From the NCBI GenBank assembly GCA_937873545.1, contig CALMWI010000367.1, positions 1-24,036 of the forward strand: a stretch of DNA of 24,036 bases, in the 5' to 3' direction. Positions 5,955 through 14,183 of this stretch are shown here, piece by piece. The stretch comes from an uncultured bacterium (GTDB taxonomy: Bacteria; UBA4055). Each line of letters opens with the position of its first letter. Within the stretch, counting starts at the first letter, position 1. The notes below the pieces were generated by a model. That model worked only from the letters and a program-made list of their open reading frames with translations, searched no databases and had not been told where the DNA came from. The position numbers were made by a program, and so were the translations under genes.

Positions 5955-8420
5955 TTATACGCTTGTACAGCTTAGATTAATAGGTCTGATCCTGTAAGTA
6001 TCGCATAAATTCTTTATAAATTCATTTAGGTCGAATTTTTCACCGTAACTTACTTCGATCCTGTTTTCAACAGTGTTTATTACCACTTTGGAGAACTGCT
6101 TTTTCTTCAGGCTTTCTTTTGATACCTGAGCTTCATATATACCTTCACCCGTTCTGATTATCGTGCATTTCAAATGAAATCTGTTAATGAACGATGTGTC
6201 TATCTTCTTATAACCGTCGGCAACACTGATCTCTATTATGTTTTTTATCTTATCCTGCCTGATTATCTCTCCAAAACCCTGCGCATGAACTTTAAAACCG
6301 TCTGTCAGGATTCCGCTTTGAATCATCCCGTTTATCAGCTCAACGCCTTCTTCTCCGCACAAAAAGACTGCCTCGTCAGCTCCGAGAAGATCCTGATTCT
6401 GAAATCTGTCCCTCATTTTAAACCGCAGGAACCGTTTTATATAATTTTCGCCCTTCGGAACAGACATAATTAGTGCCGATGTGAATACCGCTCCGGCGTA
6501 TTTATCTGACAAGTCTCTGCATTTTGAATTCAGGATAACGGGAACAGATATTTCTATCCCTCTGTTATAGCCCGCCTGAATCTCTTTGAGCCTGTCAACG
6601 GTCAGACTGCCTCCTTTCTGATATATAACCGCAGCTTTTTTCTGATCCGGAGTAACGCATGCGCCGCAGACATTGCAGACCGCATTTCTGTCCTTTATGG
6701 TGCTGCAGGTCTTTGTATCGGTATAAGCTGACGATCTCTCCCCTGCCGATCTTAAAAATTCGGCGCTTATATTCGAATTGAAGTGCAGAAAATCCGGATT
6801 GTTATTAAGAAAAGAATCCGCATCGGCAGCAAGCTCACGCAGGTTTACTGTCAGCCTTTCATAAAACTTTTTGTCGATCGAACTGAAATAAATAAATCCC
6901 GTTTCTTCCAATGTTCTTTGTACCGCTTTGTAGAAGTCTAAAGAACTGTTCCTGAGAAGTATCTGCGAAACCCAGTATTCATAACCTGAGCTTGCCAGTC
7001 TGAACTCGAATCCTTCGACGGTCACTGCGGCTGATATCCCGCTGATTATTTTCTGAAGAGTGGTGACGGAATATGCTTTTTCTTTACCGAGCGGAGTACC
7101 CGGGAACCTGACCAGCGGTGTCAGAGAGAAAATTATTCTCGGTGCTCTCTGCCGGTTCTGCGACGATTCTTTAATGAACCTGATAAGACTTTTGAATTCA
7201 ATGACGTCTTCTTCTGTTTCTCTCCCTGATGCTATCAGAAATATCTTGAGCGTGCGGATTGGCGAATTCAGCAGTGCATTGAGACTGCTTTCAAGCTCCT
7301 GCTCGTCTAAGTCCTTTGAAAAATAACTCCTCATTCTTCCAGAAATTCCTTCAAGACCGCATGTAATGCCCGTTTTGCCTGAGAACTGCAGTAATTTAAG
7401 GAACTCTGTCTTTAATGAAAGGACATCGAACCTCTGGCTCTTTAATGATACTATTCTGAACTGTTTATGAAGTTCTCCGAGCACTTCCTCGATCTTGGAA
7501 TGAGCGTTGAAATTAAAACTGAACAGGCTGACTTCGTCAGAACCGTTTGATTTCCTCATCTCTTCCGCGGCTCTTATTATTTCTTCTGCATTCGCTTCGG
7601 AATACGGTTTCGACCTGTAGCTTTCATTGCAGAAAGAACAGAACCACGGGCATCCCCTGCTTATAACGATATTGGACGAATGAGGATCATCTTTGAACAG
7701 AAGGGGAACTCCCGCCGGCTGAATTTTGTCGTTATAGCCTGAAGATATTTCGTTTTTGATCCCGCTCTCCCCTTTGACCGGCGACGCAAGCGGGAACACA
7801 TTAAAAAGCTTTTCAATAATCTCAGATTTCTTGCAGCCGGATATCTTCAGTTCTTTTATGAGAGAGAAAAATTTTCCGATCTGTTCAGGGTCATCTCCTG
7901 TATATATCAGATCTACAGGCGAATTTTTGTGCATAAGAAAATGGCAGTTCGCGCTGTTTGAACCACCCAGAATTATCAGAGGCTGATCTTCCCTGCCGAT
8001 ACGCATTGAATGATCCGTTTCAAATCCGCTTTCCCTAAGGAGAACTTCAATATTTAAAAGCTCCTGTACAAGCGAATTTGAGACCGCTATAACATCAAAA
8101 CTTAACGGGTCGGCTTTCGTTTTTGTCGGAAGAAGAAGCGGGATACCGTTTTTTCTGAATATTTCTATGTCAGGGGGAGGCGGAAGATACGCCATATCCG
8201 CGAAACAATTCTCTATCCCCGTGATCAGTTTGTACAATAACGGATGAGTAAAAGACTGAGCGGTGTCTCTGTATGTTGAAAGCCTGCATATAAGAACTTT
8301 TAAGTCAGAGGAATCATACTTTGACTTGTCAAGCGTATTGAATTCATTCCCGCTGTAGTAAAGTCCGTTCCCGCTGAGTTTATCCGATAAAGTTTCAATT
8401 ATTTCTTTATAATTCTTCAT
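5955..8420 (-). CDS. Radical SAM protein with cobalamin-binding-like N-terminal domain
   Basis: The 821-residue protein carries the radical SAM cluster motif CxxxCxxC at Cys257, Cys261 and Cys264 (SRGCPWFCSFC), followed by a barrel-like region to about 480 with a Gly-rich GITCGLEGISGRMR segment and PLVRFPGTPLG. Residues about 100-190 (SFDVIAVSNSLVQELLNIEVLL, PLIILGGSNSANC, VDLIYTGDD) resemble the B12-binding-like domain of the uncharacterised TIGR03960-type radical SAM family. A second cysteine group, Cys572, Cys582, Cys585 and Cys588, could hold another iron-sulfur cluster or zinc. The last 230 residues match nothing I recognise. The reaction is unknown; family members are generally suspected of modifying RNA, protein or small molecules. 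It stands alone between convergent and divergent neighbours, and no Shine-Dalgarno site precedes its ATG. Confidence 0.85.
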   Translation of the reverse strand: MKNYKEIIETLSDKLSGNGLYYSGNEFNTLDKSKYDSSDLKVLICRLSTYRDTAQSFTHPLLYKLITGIENCFADMAYLPPPPDIEIFRKNGIPLLLPTKTKADPLSFDVIAVSNSLVQELLNIEVLLRESGFETDHSMRIGREDQPLIILGGSNSANCHFLMHKNSPVDLIYTGDDPEQIGKFFSLIKELKISGCKKSEIIEKLFNVFPLASPVKGESGIKNEISSGYNDKIQPAGVPLLFKDDPHSSNIVISRGCPWFCSFCNESYRSKPYSEANAEEIIRAAEEMRKSNGSDEVSLFSFNFNAHSKIEEVLGELHKQFRIVSLKSQRFDVLSLKTEFLKLLQFSGKTGITCGLEGISGRMRSYFSKDLDEQELESSLNALLNSPIRTLKIFLIASGRETEEDVIEFKSLIRFIKESSQNRQRAPRIIFSLTPLVRFPGTPLGKEKAYSVTTLQKIISGISAAVTVEGFEFRLASSGYEYWVSQILLRNSSLDFYKAVQRTLEETGFIYFSSIDKKFYERLTVNLRELAADADSFLNNNPDFLHFNSNISAEFLRSAGERSSAYTDTKTCSTIKDRNAVCNVCGACVTPDQKKAAVIYQKGGSLTVDRLKEIQAGYNRGIEISVPVILNSKCRDLSDKYAGAVFTSALIMSVPKGENYIKRFLRFKMRDRFQNQDLLGADEAVFLCGEEGVELINGMIQSGILTDGFKVHAQGFGEIIRQDKIKNIIEISVADGYKKIDTSFINRFHLKCTIIRTGEGIYEAQVSKESLKKKQFSKVVINTVENRIEVSYGEKFDLNEFIKNLCDTYRIRPINLSCTSV

Positions 8421-8525
8421 AACGGCTAAAAGTATTTATAAAAATCTAAAAAAGCGATAAAATAATGAAAAAAATTCTTTTTTTATGAGCTTTACTTACC
8501 TATATTCTTAAAGTGTACTAAAAAT

Positions 8526-8529
8526 GAGG
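8526..8529 (+). promoter_or_regulatory. Ribosome binding site before the antiporter
   Basis: GAGG lies five bases before the ATG at 8535 but only two before the ATG at 8532. The second Met is therefore the likelier start, though the difference is one residue. Confidence 0.5.
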
Positions 8530-8534
8530 CAATG

Positions 8535-10265
8535 ATGCATTACCTTAGCGAAGAACATGTGTTTTTATTCCTGATCCAGATATTCATTCTGCTGACTACC
8601 GCAAAAGTACTGGGAAGTATATTTCACAAGAAGGGAATGCCTTCACTTGCAGGCGAAATTCTCGCGGGGATCATTCTTGGTCCGACTCTATTCGGAAGAT
8701 ATTTCCCCGATCTGCACTCTAAGATATTTCCCAGTGATCTCATCCAGCAGAACATGCTTGAAACAGTTTCATGGGTCGGACTTCTGTACCTGCTCCTTGC
8801 GACCGGATTTGAAGTCAATCTCTCAAGCGCGGTAAAACAGGGTAATAAAGCTTTCGTAATAGCTATTGTCGGAATTACAGTACCGTTCGTCGCTACTTTT
8901 CTGACTTTTTTCTGGCTTCCGGATCTAGGAAAATATATAGGCCCTGCCTCAGATCAGCTTACCTTTACGCTTTTCATAGCTATTGCGGCGTCGATCGGAG
9001 CTCTGGCAGTTATTGCGAGAGTGCTTCATGATATGGAGATATTAAAATCGGATTTCGGACTCCTTACCCTTTCTGTTTTCATCGTTAATGACCTAATCGG
9101 ATGGCTGATGTTCGCAGTTTATATAGGATTTGTATCGCAGAAAGGCAATCCTGACCTTCTTCCTGTATTCAGAACTCTCGGTCTTGCATTGCTTTTCGGG
9201 GCTGTCAGCCTTACTTTAGGCAGCAGGTTCGTCGGTTTTGCTACTAAAAAATTATATAAGATGGAACTTCCTCAGCCGGCAACTATTCTTACTTTCATTT
9301 CTCTTCTCGCTATATTGAGCGGGGCTGTGACCCAGTGGATAGGCGTACATGCCATAATCGGTTTTTTTATAGCGGGAATAATGGCCGGCAACACTCACGA
9401 GATATCAGAAAGATCGCGGGAAATTATTTCACAAATGGTTCATTCAGTATTTGTGCCTATATTTTTTGCATCGATCGCCCTGAAAGTCGATTTTATCAGC
9501 AATCTTGACCTGTTTATGACAACTGCTTTTACCGCTACGGCTGTACTCGGCAAATTTGGCGGAGCATGGCTCGGATCCAGACTTGTTAAAGTGGATAAAG
9601 AGGACTCACTATCCCTGGCTATAGCTTTTATTACCGGGGGTGCAATGGAGATAATTCTCGGACTGCTCGCGCTCGAGACCGGAATAATTTCTGAAATTAC
9701 ATTTGTAGCGCTTGTGTTCGGCGCAATACTGTCCTCCCTTCTTGTAGGACCGCTGCTTTCATGGTCTATCAGACATAGGATTTTATTAAACATCAGCGCT
9801 TATCTGATGAGAGACGGGATCATTCCCGAACTTCAGGGAACTACCAAAAATGATATTATTGCCGAGCTCTGTTCAAAAGTGACTCCCAAATTAACCGGAC
9901 TGACCTGCGGTGAGATAAATACAACAGTTCTTGAAAGAGAAGAACTGATGGGCACAGGAATGGCCAGAGGGCTGGCGGTTCCTCACGCAAGGATCGACGG
10001 CTTAAAAAATCCCGTGATCGCATTCGGCAGATCTGCGCCCGGAGTTGACTGGGATTCCGCTGACGGGCTTCCCGCTCATTTTATATTCATGATCCTTCTT
10101 CCTGCAAAGGACGAAAGCAAACAGGTTCAGATACTGGCGGGTATCGCTAAAACGATTTCCGATCCCGTTTATTCTGAAAATCTTCTCCGAATGAACGATC
10201 AGGAAAGAATTTACCAGTCTCTAAAAAAACGGCTGAGAGAGAATTCTCAAAAGAGAAAGAGTTGA
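8535..10265 (+). CDS. CPA2-family cation/proton antiporter fused to a PTS EIIA (type 2) domain
   Basis: Residue numbers here count from the alternative Met at 8532. The first 415 or so residues form a monovalent cation/proton antiporter of the CPA2 (Kef/NapA-like) fold with about 12 membrane helices: GEILAGIILGPTLFG near 41-55, the ion-site Asn186-Asp187 pair in SVFIVNDLIGW and a conserved Lys341 in GKFGG. An Asn-Asp rather than Asp-Asp pair is usually linked with electroneutral exchange. From about 437 to 565 it carries a PTS EIIA domain of the mannitol/fructose/nitrogen (PtsN) type, with the phospho-acceptor His485 in AVPHAR intact. The fusion suggests that ion transport is set by a phosphorelay from HPr-like proteins; no ptsI or ptsH is in this window. 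The acyltransferase starts four bases after its stop. Confidence 0.92.
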   Translation: MHYLSEEHVFLFLIQIFILLTTAKVLGSIFHKKGMPSLAGEILAGIILGPTLFGRYFPDLHSKIFPSDLIQQNMLETVSWVGLLYLLLATGFEVNLSSAVKQGNKAFVIAIVGITVPFVATFLTFFWLPDLGKYIGPASDQLTFTLFIAIAASIGALAVIARVLHDMEILKSDFGLLTLSVFIVNDLIGWLMFAVYIGFVSQKGNPDLLPVFRTLGLALLFGAVSLTLGSRFVGFATKKLYKMELPQPATILTFISLLAILSGAVTQWIGVHAIIGFFIAGIMAGNTHEISERSREIISQMVHSVFVPIFFASIALKVDFISNLDLFMTTAFTATAVLGKFGGAWLGSRLVKVDKEDSLSLAIAFITGGAMEIILGLLALETGIISEITFVALVFGAILSSLLVGPLLSWSIRHRILLNISAYLMRDGIIPELQGTTKNDIIAELCSKVTPKLTGLTCGEINTTVLEREELMGTGMARGLAVPHARIDGLKNPVIAFGRSAPGVDWDSADGLPAHFIFMILLPAKDESKQVQILAGIAKTISDPVYSENLLRMNDQERIYQSLKKRLRENSQKRKS

Positions 10266-10268
10266 TTA

Positions 10269-11237
10269 GTGCTAACAAAACGGCTTGAATACATAGATTT
10301 CATAAAAGGCTTTGGAATATTCCTCGTTGTGCTTGGTCATGCCACTCTTCCAAGATCGCCGTATATCTACTCTTTTCATGTTCCGCTGTTCTTTTTTATC
10401 TCGGGACACTTTTTTAAAGATAAGCCTGTTTTAGAAAATTTAAAATCCAAACTCAGAAGAATATATCTCCCCTTCGTAATTTTCAACGTGCTCACCTGGC
10501 TGTTCTTTTTAATTGTCGGTCTGTTAAAAGGAGTTCCGGCCGGTAAACAGAGTTACATTGATATATTTAGAACGATAGCTGGCATTGACAGTAGTGTGCC
10601 TCAGAACGGTCCTTTGTGGTTCCTTTTGTGTCTTTTTTCACTCTCTGTTATGTTCATGCTGATAAATCTGATTAAATCAGAATATTTACGGATGATCATC
10701 GTCCTTGCTTTATCCGTATCAGGATATTTTTTATCCCGCACGGTAACCGATATGCCGTTCAAGATTGAAACCGCCATGGTAATGGCTCTTTTTTTCTATG
10801 CTGGAAATGTTTTCGGAAGGTACGGTTTTTGTGAAAAGTTTAATAAATTATCAGCTGTAGCTGTTTTCAACATTTCCGTTCTGCTGAGTTATCTGAACTA
10901 TGTCGTCAACAGATTTAATTTAAAATTGTCAGGCATAGAAAGGGTCAGCGTTCTCGAAAACAGTTACGGGAATGTTTTTCTGTTCTATTTATCTGCTTTC
11001 TGCGCGATAATATTTATCACTGTGATCTCGATAAAGATTGTCAGAATAGGCGCGGTTAATTACTTAGGTAAAAATTCTCTGATAATTTTATGCATACACT
11101 ACCCGATCCTGCAGTATATAGAGCGTATCCATCCTGCTTTCCTAGGCAGTTCTATATACTTTGACATTATTTCAAGCCTGATCACAGTCATGTTGTGCGT
11201 ACCGGCAATATATCTGGCGTCAAAATTTAAAACTTGA
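10269..11237 (+). CDS. Membrane acyltransferase, family 3 (O-acetyltransferase-like)
   Basis: The 322-residue integral membrane protein has about ten hydrophobic helices and the acyltransferase-3 signature: YIDFIKGFGIFLVVLGHA at the start, with His24 as the family's expected catalytic residue; SFHVPLFFFISGHFF at 35-49; and NGPLWFLLCL. The family moves acetyl or other acyl groups to sugars of surface polysaccharides, peptidoglycan or lipids; the closest feel is fucose 4-O-acetylase-like proteins. The acceptor here is unknown. Translation starts at GTG: an in-frame TGA, which is also the upstream stop, lies just six bases earlier, so nothing upstream is possible. The three-base gap makes translational coupling with the antiporter likely. 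Confidence 0.87.
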   Translation: MLTKRLEYIDFIKGFGIFLVVLGHATLPRSPYIYSFHVPLFFFISGHFFKDKPVLENLKSKLRRIYLPFVIFNVLTWLFFLIVGLLKGVPAGKQSYIDIFRTIAGIDSSVPQNGPLWFLLCLFSLSVMFMLINLIKSEYLRMIIVLALSVSGYFLSRTVTDMPFKIETAMVMALFFYAGNVFGRYGFCEKFNKLSAVAVFNISVLLSYLNYVVNRFNLKLSGIERVSVLENSYGNVFLFYLSAFCAIIFITVISIKIVRIGAVNYLGKNSLIILCIHYPILQYIERIHPAFLGSSIYFDIISSLITVMLCVPAIYLASKFKT

Positions 11238-11262
11238 TTTTAAAGCATGTTTTAAATATCTT
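11234..11262 (+). promoter_or_regulatory. Possible promoter for the SPFH-GYF and zinc-ribbon pair
   Basis: TTGATT (11234-11239) and TATCTT (11257-11262) are 17 bases apart. This would give a leader of about 30 bases to the ATG at 11299. The -35-like box overlaps the acyltransferase stop. The match is four of six at each box. Confidence 0.35.
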
Positions 11263-11298
11263 ATTCTAATAAATTCTATCTAAAATAGAGGTGCTGCA

Positions 11299-12414
11299 AT
11301 GGGACTAATGGACAAGATCATAAACAAGGCTAAAAACGAGTTCATAGACATTATCGAATGGCTCGATCAGACCAACAACACTTTGGCTTACCGTTTCGAA
11401 AGATATCAGAATGAGATCAAGAACGGAGCGAAACTCACGGTCAGGGAAGGCCAGATGGCCGTTTTCGTGAACGAAGGACAGATAGCGGATGTATTTAAAC
11501 CCGGAATGTACACGCTTACTACTGAAAACCTGCCGATACTGGCTACGTTAAAAGGCTGGAAATACGGCTTTAACAGCCCGTTCAAGGCTGAAGTATATTT
11601 TCTAAGCACAAGAAACATTACTGACCAGAAATGGGGAACAAAAAATGCAGTGATGCTTTCGGACAACAGGTTCGGAATGATCGAGATAAGGGCCTTCGGA
11701 ACTTATGTAATGAGGGTCAAGGACGGTCCTGCCTTTATACGAGAGATCGTCGGAACGGACGGAAATTTTACGACAGAGAAGATCAATGAACAGCTGAAAA
11801 GCCTTATCGTCGCAAGATTTACAGATGCTGTCGGCGAAGCTAATTTGCCGATCGAGAAATATGCGGCGGACATAAACGAAACTTCCGATGTTGTTTTCAA
11901 GATTATATCTCCGGAATTTGAAAAGTACGGAATTGAGATAACAAAATTTATAATCGAGAACATTTCAATGCCTGATGAGATCAAAAAGGAGATATTCGAA
12001 CTTTCCAGGCTAGACAAGATCGATCTTGATAAATTTACTAAACTTAAAACAGCAAAAGCTATTGAAGTGGCAGCTGCGAATGAAAGCGGAACCGCCGGCG
12101 CCGGAATGGGAATGGGTATGGGATTCGCCATGGCTAATCAGATGGGACAGGCTATGTCAAACAATACAAACCGTACAAATTCGCCTGCTTCACCGCCTCC
12201 GGTACCTCCCGCACTTCAGTTTTTTATTGTATTCAATGGCGCACAGGACGGTCCGTATGATATGTCTGCTTTAAAAAATCTCGTAATGCAGAAAAAACTC
12301 CAAAAAGATACTCTGGTATGGCGCGAAGGAATGTCTGCATGGACTGCGGCTAAAGATGTTCCTGAATTAAATACCGTCCTAATCAGCGTACCTCCTCCGA
12401 TACCGGGTGTATAA
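11299..12414 (+). CDS. SPFH-domain protein with C-terminal GYF_2 domain (YdjI-like)
   Basis: At 371 residues, the first 250 match the cytoplasmic SPFH proteins of the YdjI or virion-core-like type: an amphipathic N-terminal helix (MGLMDKIINKAKNEF), LTVREGQMAVFVNEGQIADVF near 46-66, KPGMYTL, and long helices to about 256. A Gly/Met-rich linker (about 264-286) and a Pro-rich stretch follow, then a GYF_2 domain at about 307-360 (VFNGAQDGPY, LVWREGMSAWTAA). The protein ends in a Pro-rich tail. No signal peptide or full membrane helix is seen, so it probably lies on the inner face of the cytoplasmic membrane as a scaffold. GYF domains bind Pro-rich peptides, and its own tail is Pro-rich, so self-association is possible. 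GAGGTG five bases before the ATG supports the start. The zinc-ribbon gene begins at the next base. Confidence 0.9.
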   Translation: MGLMDKIINKAKNEFIDIIEWLDQTNNTLAYRFERYQNEIKNGAKLTVREGQMAVFVNEGQIADVFKPGMYTLTTENLPILATLKGWKYGFNSPFKAEVYFLSTRNITDQKWGTKNAVMLSDNRFGMIEIRAFGTYVMRVKDGPAFIREIVGTDGNFTTEKINEQLKSLIVARFTDAVGEANLPIEKYAADINETSDVVFKIISPEFEKYGIEITKFIIENISMPDEIKKEIFELSRLDKIDLDKFTKLKTAKAIEVAAANESGTAGAGMGMGMGFAMANQMGQAMSNNTNRTNSPASPPPVPPALQFFIVFNGAQDGPYDMSALKNLVMQKKLQKDTLVWREGMSAWTAAKDVPELNTVLISVPPPIPGV

Positions 12415-13524
12415 ATGGAAAATCCGGATAACGGCAATAATCAGGGAAGCATGTTCGCCTGCACCAACTGCGGAGCCGAACTAAAATATAAACCCGGAAC
12501 CACCAGGATCAGATGCGATTACTGCGATACCGAAAACGAGATTCCGCAGATCGAAGTTAAAATCGAAGAACTCGATTTTAACGGTTATCTTGATAAGAGT
12601 TCGGAATCTTCCGATAAGGTGACCGTTCATCTCGTAAAGTGCGAACAGTGCGGAGCTTCTTCTTCAGTAGATCCCAATATCAGATCCGAATACTGCCCAT
12701 ACTGCTCAGCCCCGCTTATAATAAGTTCCGCACATGACGAACTGATGCTGCAGCCTAAATATATTCTGCCGTTTAAGCTGGATAAAAATGAAGCCCAGAG
12801 ACTGTTCACCAACTGGATAAACAAACTCTGGTTCGCTCCCAACAAGCTTAAAAAGGCGACTTTGAATTTTGAACACTTTAAGGGTGTTTACATTCCATAC
12901 TGGACATACGACTCGGATACTGAATCGTATTATACCGGACAGAGAGGAACATATTATTATGTTACCGAAACATACTCGACAACCGTGAATGGTAAATCAG
13001 TAATGAAAACCAGGCAGGTAAGAAAAACCCGCTGGACTTCGGTGACCGGGCAGGTATCAGTAAACTTCGACGATGTGCTTATTGTGGCCTCACGGTCTCT
13101 TCCCGATGAATATGTATATGCTTTGGAACCTTGGGATCTGAATAATCTTGCACCCTATGATTCAAAATATCTTAGCGGATTCGTAACAGAAAAGTATCAG
13201 ATCGGACTGAAGGAAGGATTCGAACCCGCCAAAGTAAAAATGGACAGTGCGATCCGGGAAAATATAAGAATAGACATAGGCGGGGATGACCAGAGAATTC
13301 TGCAGGTAAGCACAGATTATAAGAACATAACATTTAAGCACATTCTGCTTCCCGTTTATGTCAGTGCTTACAGATATGGCGGAAAGCTGTTCAGGTTCCT
13401 TGTCAATGCCCGGACCGGCGAAGTTCAGGGAGAAAGACCATTAAGCTGGCAGAAGATCGCGCTGGCGGCCGCCGCCGGAATTCTGATAATCGGAACAATC
13501 ATTTATTTCACTTATAACGGTTGA
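12415..13524 (+). CDS. Double zinc-ribbon protein with C-terminal membrane anchor
   Basis: The 369-residue protein opens with two four-cysteine zinc ribbons: Cys16/Cys19/Cys34/Cys37 and Cys76/Cys79/Cys94/Cys97. A beta-rich middle follows with many aromatic residues (FKGVYIPYWTYDSDTESYY and later YVYALEPWDLNNL), then one hydrophobic helix near the end (about 345-366), leaving a few residues after it. Proteins of this build are often annotated loosely as helicase- or TFIIB-like because of the ribbons, but no helicase motifs exist here. The ATG touches the stop of the SPFH-GYF gene and has no good ribosome site of its own, so the two are almost surely translated together. Such zinc-ribbon proteins commonly accompany YdjI-type SPFH proteins; a membrane-scaffold complex is the best guess. 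Confidence 0.82.
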   Translation: MENPDNGNNQGSMFACTNCGAELKYKPGTTRIRCDYCDTENEIPQIEVKIEELDFNGYLDKSSESSDKVTVHLVKCEQCGASSSVDPNIRSEYCPYCSAPLIISSAHDELMLQPKYILPFKLDKNEAQRLFTNWINKLWFAPNKLKKATLNFEHFKGVYIPYWTYDSDTESYYTGQRGTYYYVTETYSTTVNGKSVMKTRQVRKTRWTSVTGQVSVNFDDVLIVASRSLPDEYVYALEPWDLNNLAPYDSKYLSGFVTEKYQIGLKEGFEPAKVKMDSAIRENIRIDIGGDDQRILQVSTDYKNITFKHILLPVYVSAYRYGGKLFRFLVNARTGEVQGERPLSWQKIALAAAAGILIIGTIIYFTYNG

Positions 13525-13530
13525 TAGCTA

Positions 13531-13559
13531 TTGACTTTGGCATTGCCTTATCTTAAATT
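13531..13559 (+). promoter_or_regulatory. Likely promoter for frr and downstream genes
   Basis: TTGACT (13531-13536, five of six to consensus) and TAAATT (13554-13559, four of six) are spaced by 17 bases. The start codon of frr is 35 bases further on. This is the best sigma-70-like promoter in the window and falls in the 70-base gap before a translation-gene cluster. Confidence 0.5.
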
Positions 13560-13594
13560 TTATTAACGATTAATCTAATTACAAGGAGAACCAA

Positions 13595-14170
13595 ATGACA
13601 GCCAACGAAACAGATAAAGTAAAACCGATCACAGAAAAATGCGAAGAAAAAATGAAAAAAGCGATTGAGCATCTTAAACATGAATTCGAAAGAATAAAAG
13701 CAGGAAAAGCGAATGCGCATACTCTGGATCCGGTTAAAGTCGAATCGTACGGAGCTCTAGTACCGTTAAATCAGGTGGCAAATATAGCGATACCGGAACC
13801 GAGATCCATCGTAGTTACGCCTTGGGATAAAACACAGCTTAAGAACATTGAAAAAGGTATAATAAATGCTAATCTCGGATTCAATCCGATGAACGACGGC
13901 AACGTGGTGAGAATTCAGATACCTGCACTGACCGAAGAAACAAGAAAAGAACTGGTTAAAAATGTCAAAAAGGAAGGCGAAAACACAAAGATAACTATAA
14001 GAACCAGCAGAAAAGACGCCAATACTGAGCTTGATAAACTTACAAAAGAACACGTAAGCGAGAATCTGATCGATATCGAAAAGGATCATGTTCAGAAACT
14101 TACTGACAAATATATAAAAGATGTTGATCTTTTGATCACGGCAAAAGAAAAAGAGATCATGACCATATAA
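13595..14170 (+). CDS. frr: Ribosome recycling factor
   Basis: The 191-residue protein matches RRF along its length (usual size about 185). The N-terminal helix has the family segment FERIKAGKANAHTLDPVKVESYG; then come PLNQVANIAIPEPRSIVVTPWDK and IPALTEETRKELVKNVKKEGE. Domain I is the three-helix bundle, domain II the inserted beta/alpha/beta part. With EF-G it splits the post-termination ribosome. AAGGAG before the ATG gives a strong start. The usual partner pyrH is not next to it; instead argS follows after 13 bases. Nothing unusual in the sequence. Confidence 0.97.
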   Translation: MTANETDKVKPITEKCEEKMKKAIEHLKHEFERIKAGKANAHTLDPVKVESYGALVPLNQVANIAIPEPRSIVVTPWDKTQLKNIEKGIINANLGFNPMNDGNVVRIQIPALTEETRKELVKNVKKEGENTKITIRTSRKDANTELDKLTKEHVSENLIDIEKDHVQKLTDKYIKDVDLLITAKEKEIMTI

Positions 14171-14183
14171 CAAGCGGAGTGTA

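Noticed and set aside
5943..5971. Inverted repeat GCTGTA/TACAGC between the convergent SPFH lipoprotein and radical SAM genes, possible terminator.
   Set aside because: Only six pairs around a 17-base loop and no T-run on either strand; it also runs into the radical SAM coding end.
8455..8490. A-run and T-run around AAAAAAATTCTTTTTTT before the antiporter, possible terminator hairpin.
   Set aside because: The stem would be all A-T with almost no loop, and both neighbouring genes point away from it, so there is nothing to terminate.
9440..9793. 117-residue open frame on the minus strand inside the antiporter.
   Set aside because: Antisense to a well-conserved membrane domain; no independent support.
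12415..13524. Zinc-ribbon protein as a helicase or primosomal protein.
   Set aside because: Only the Cys4 ribbons suggest it; there are no Walker or other helicase motifs and the C-terminus is a membrane helix.
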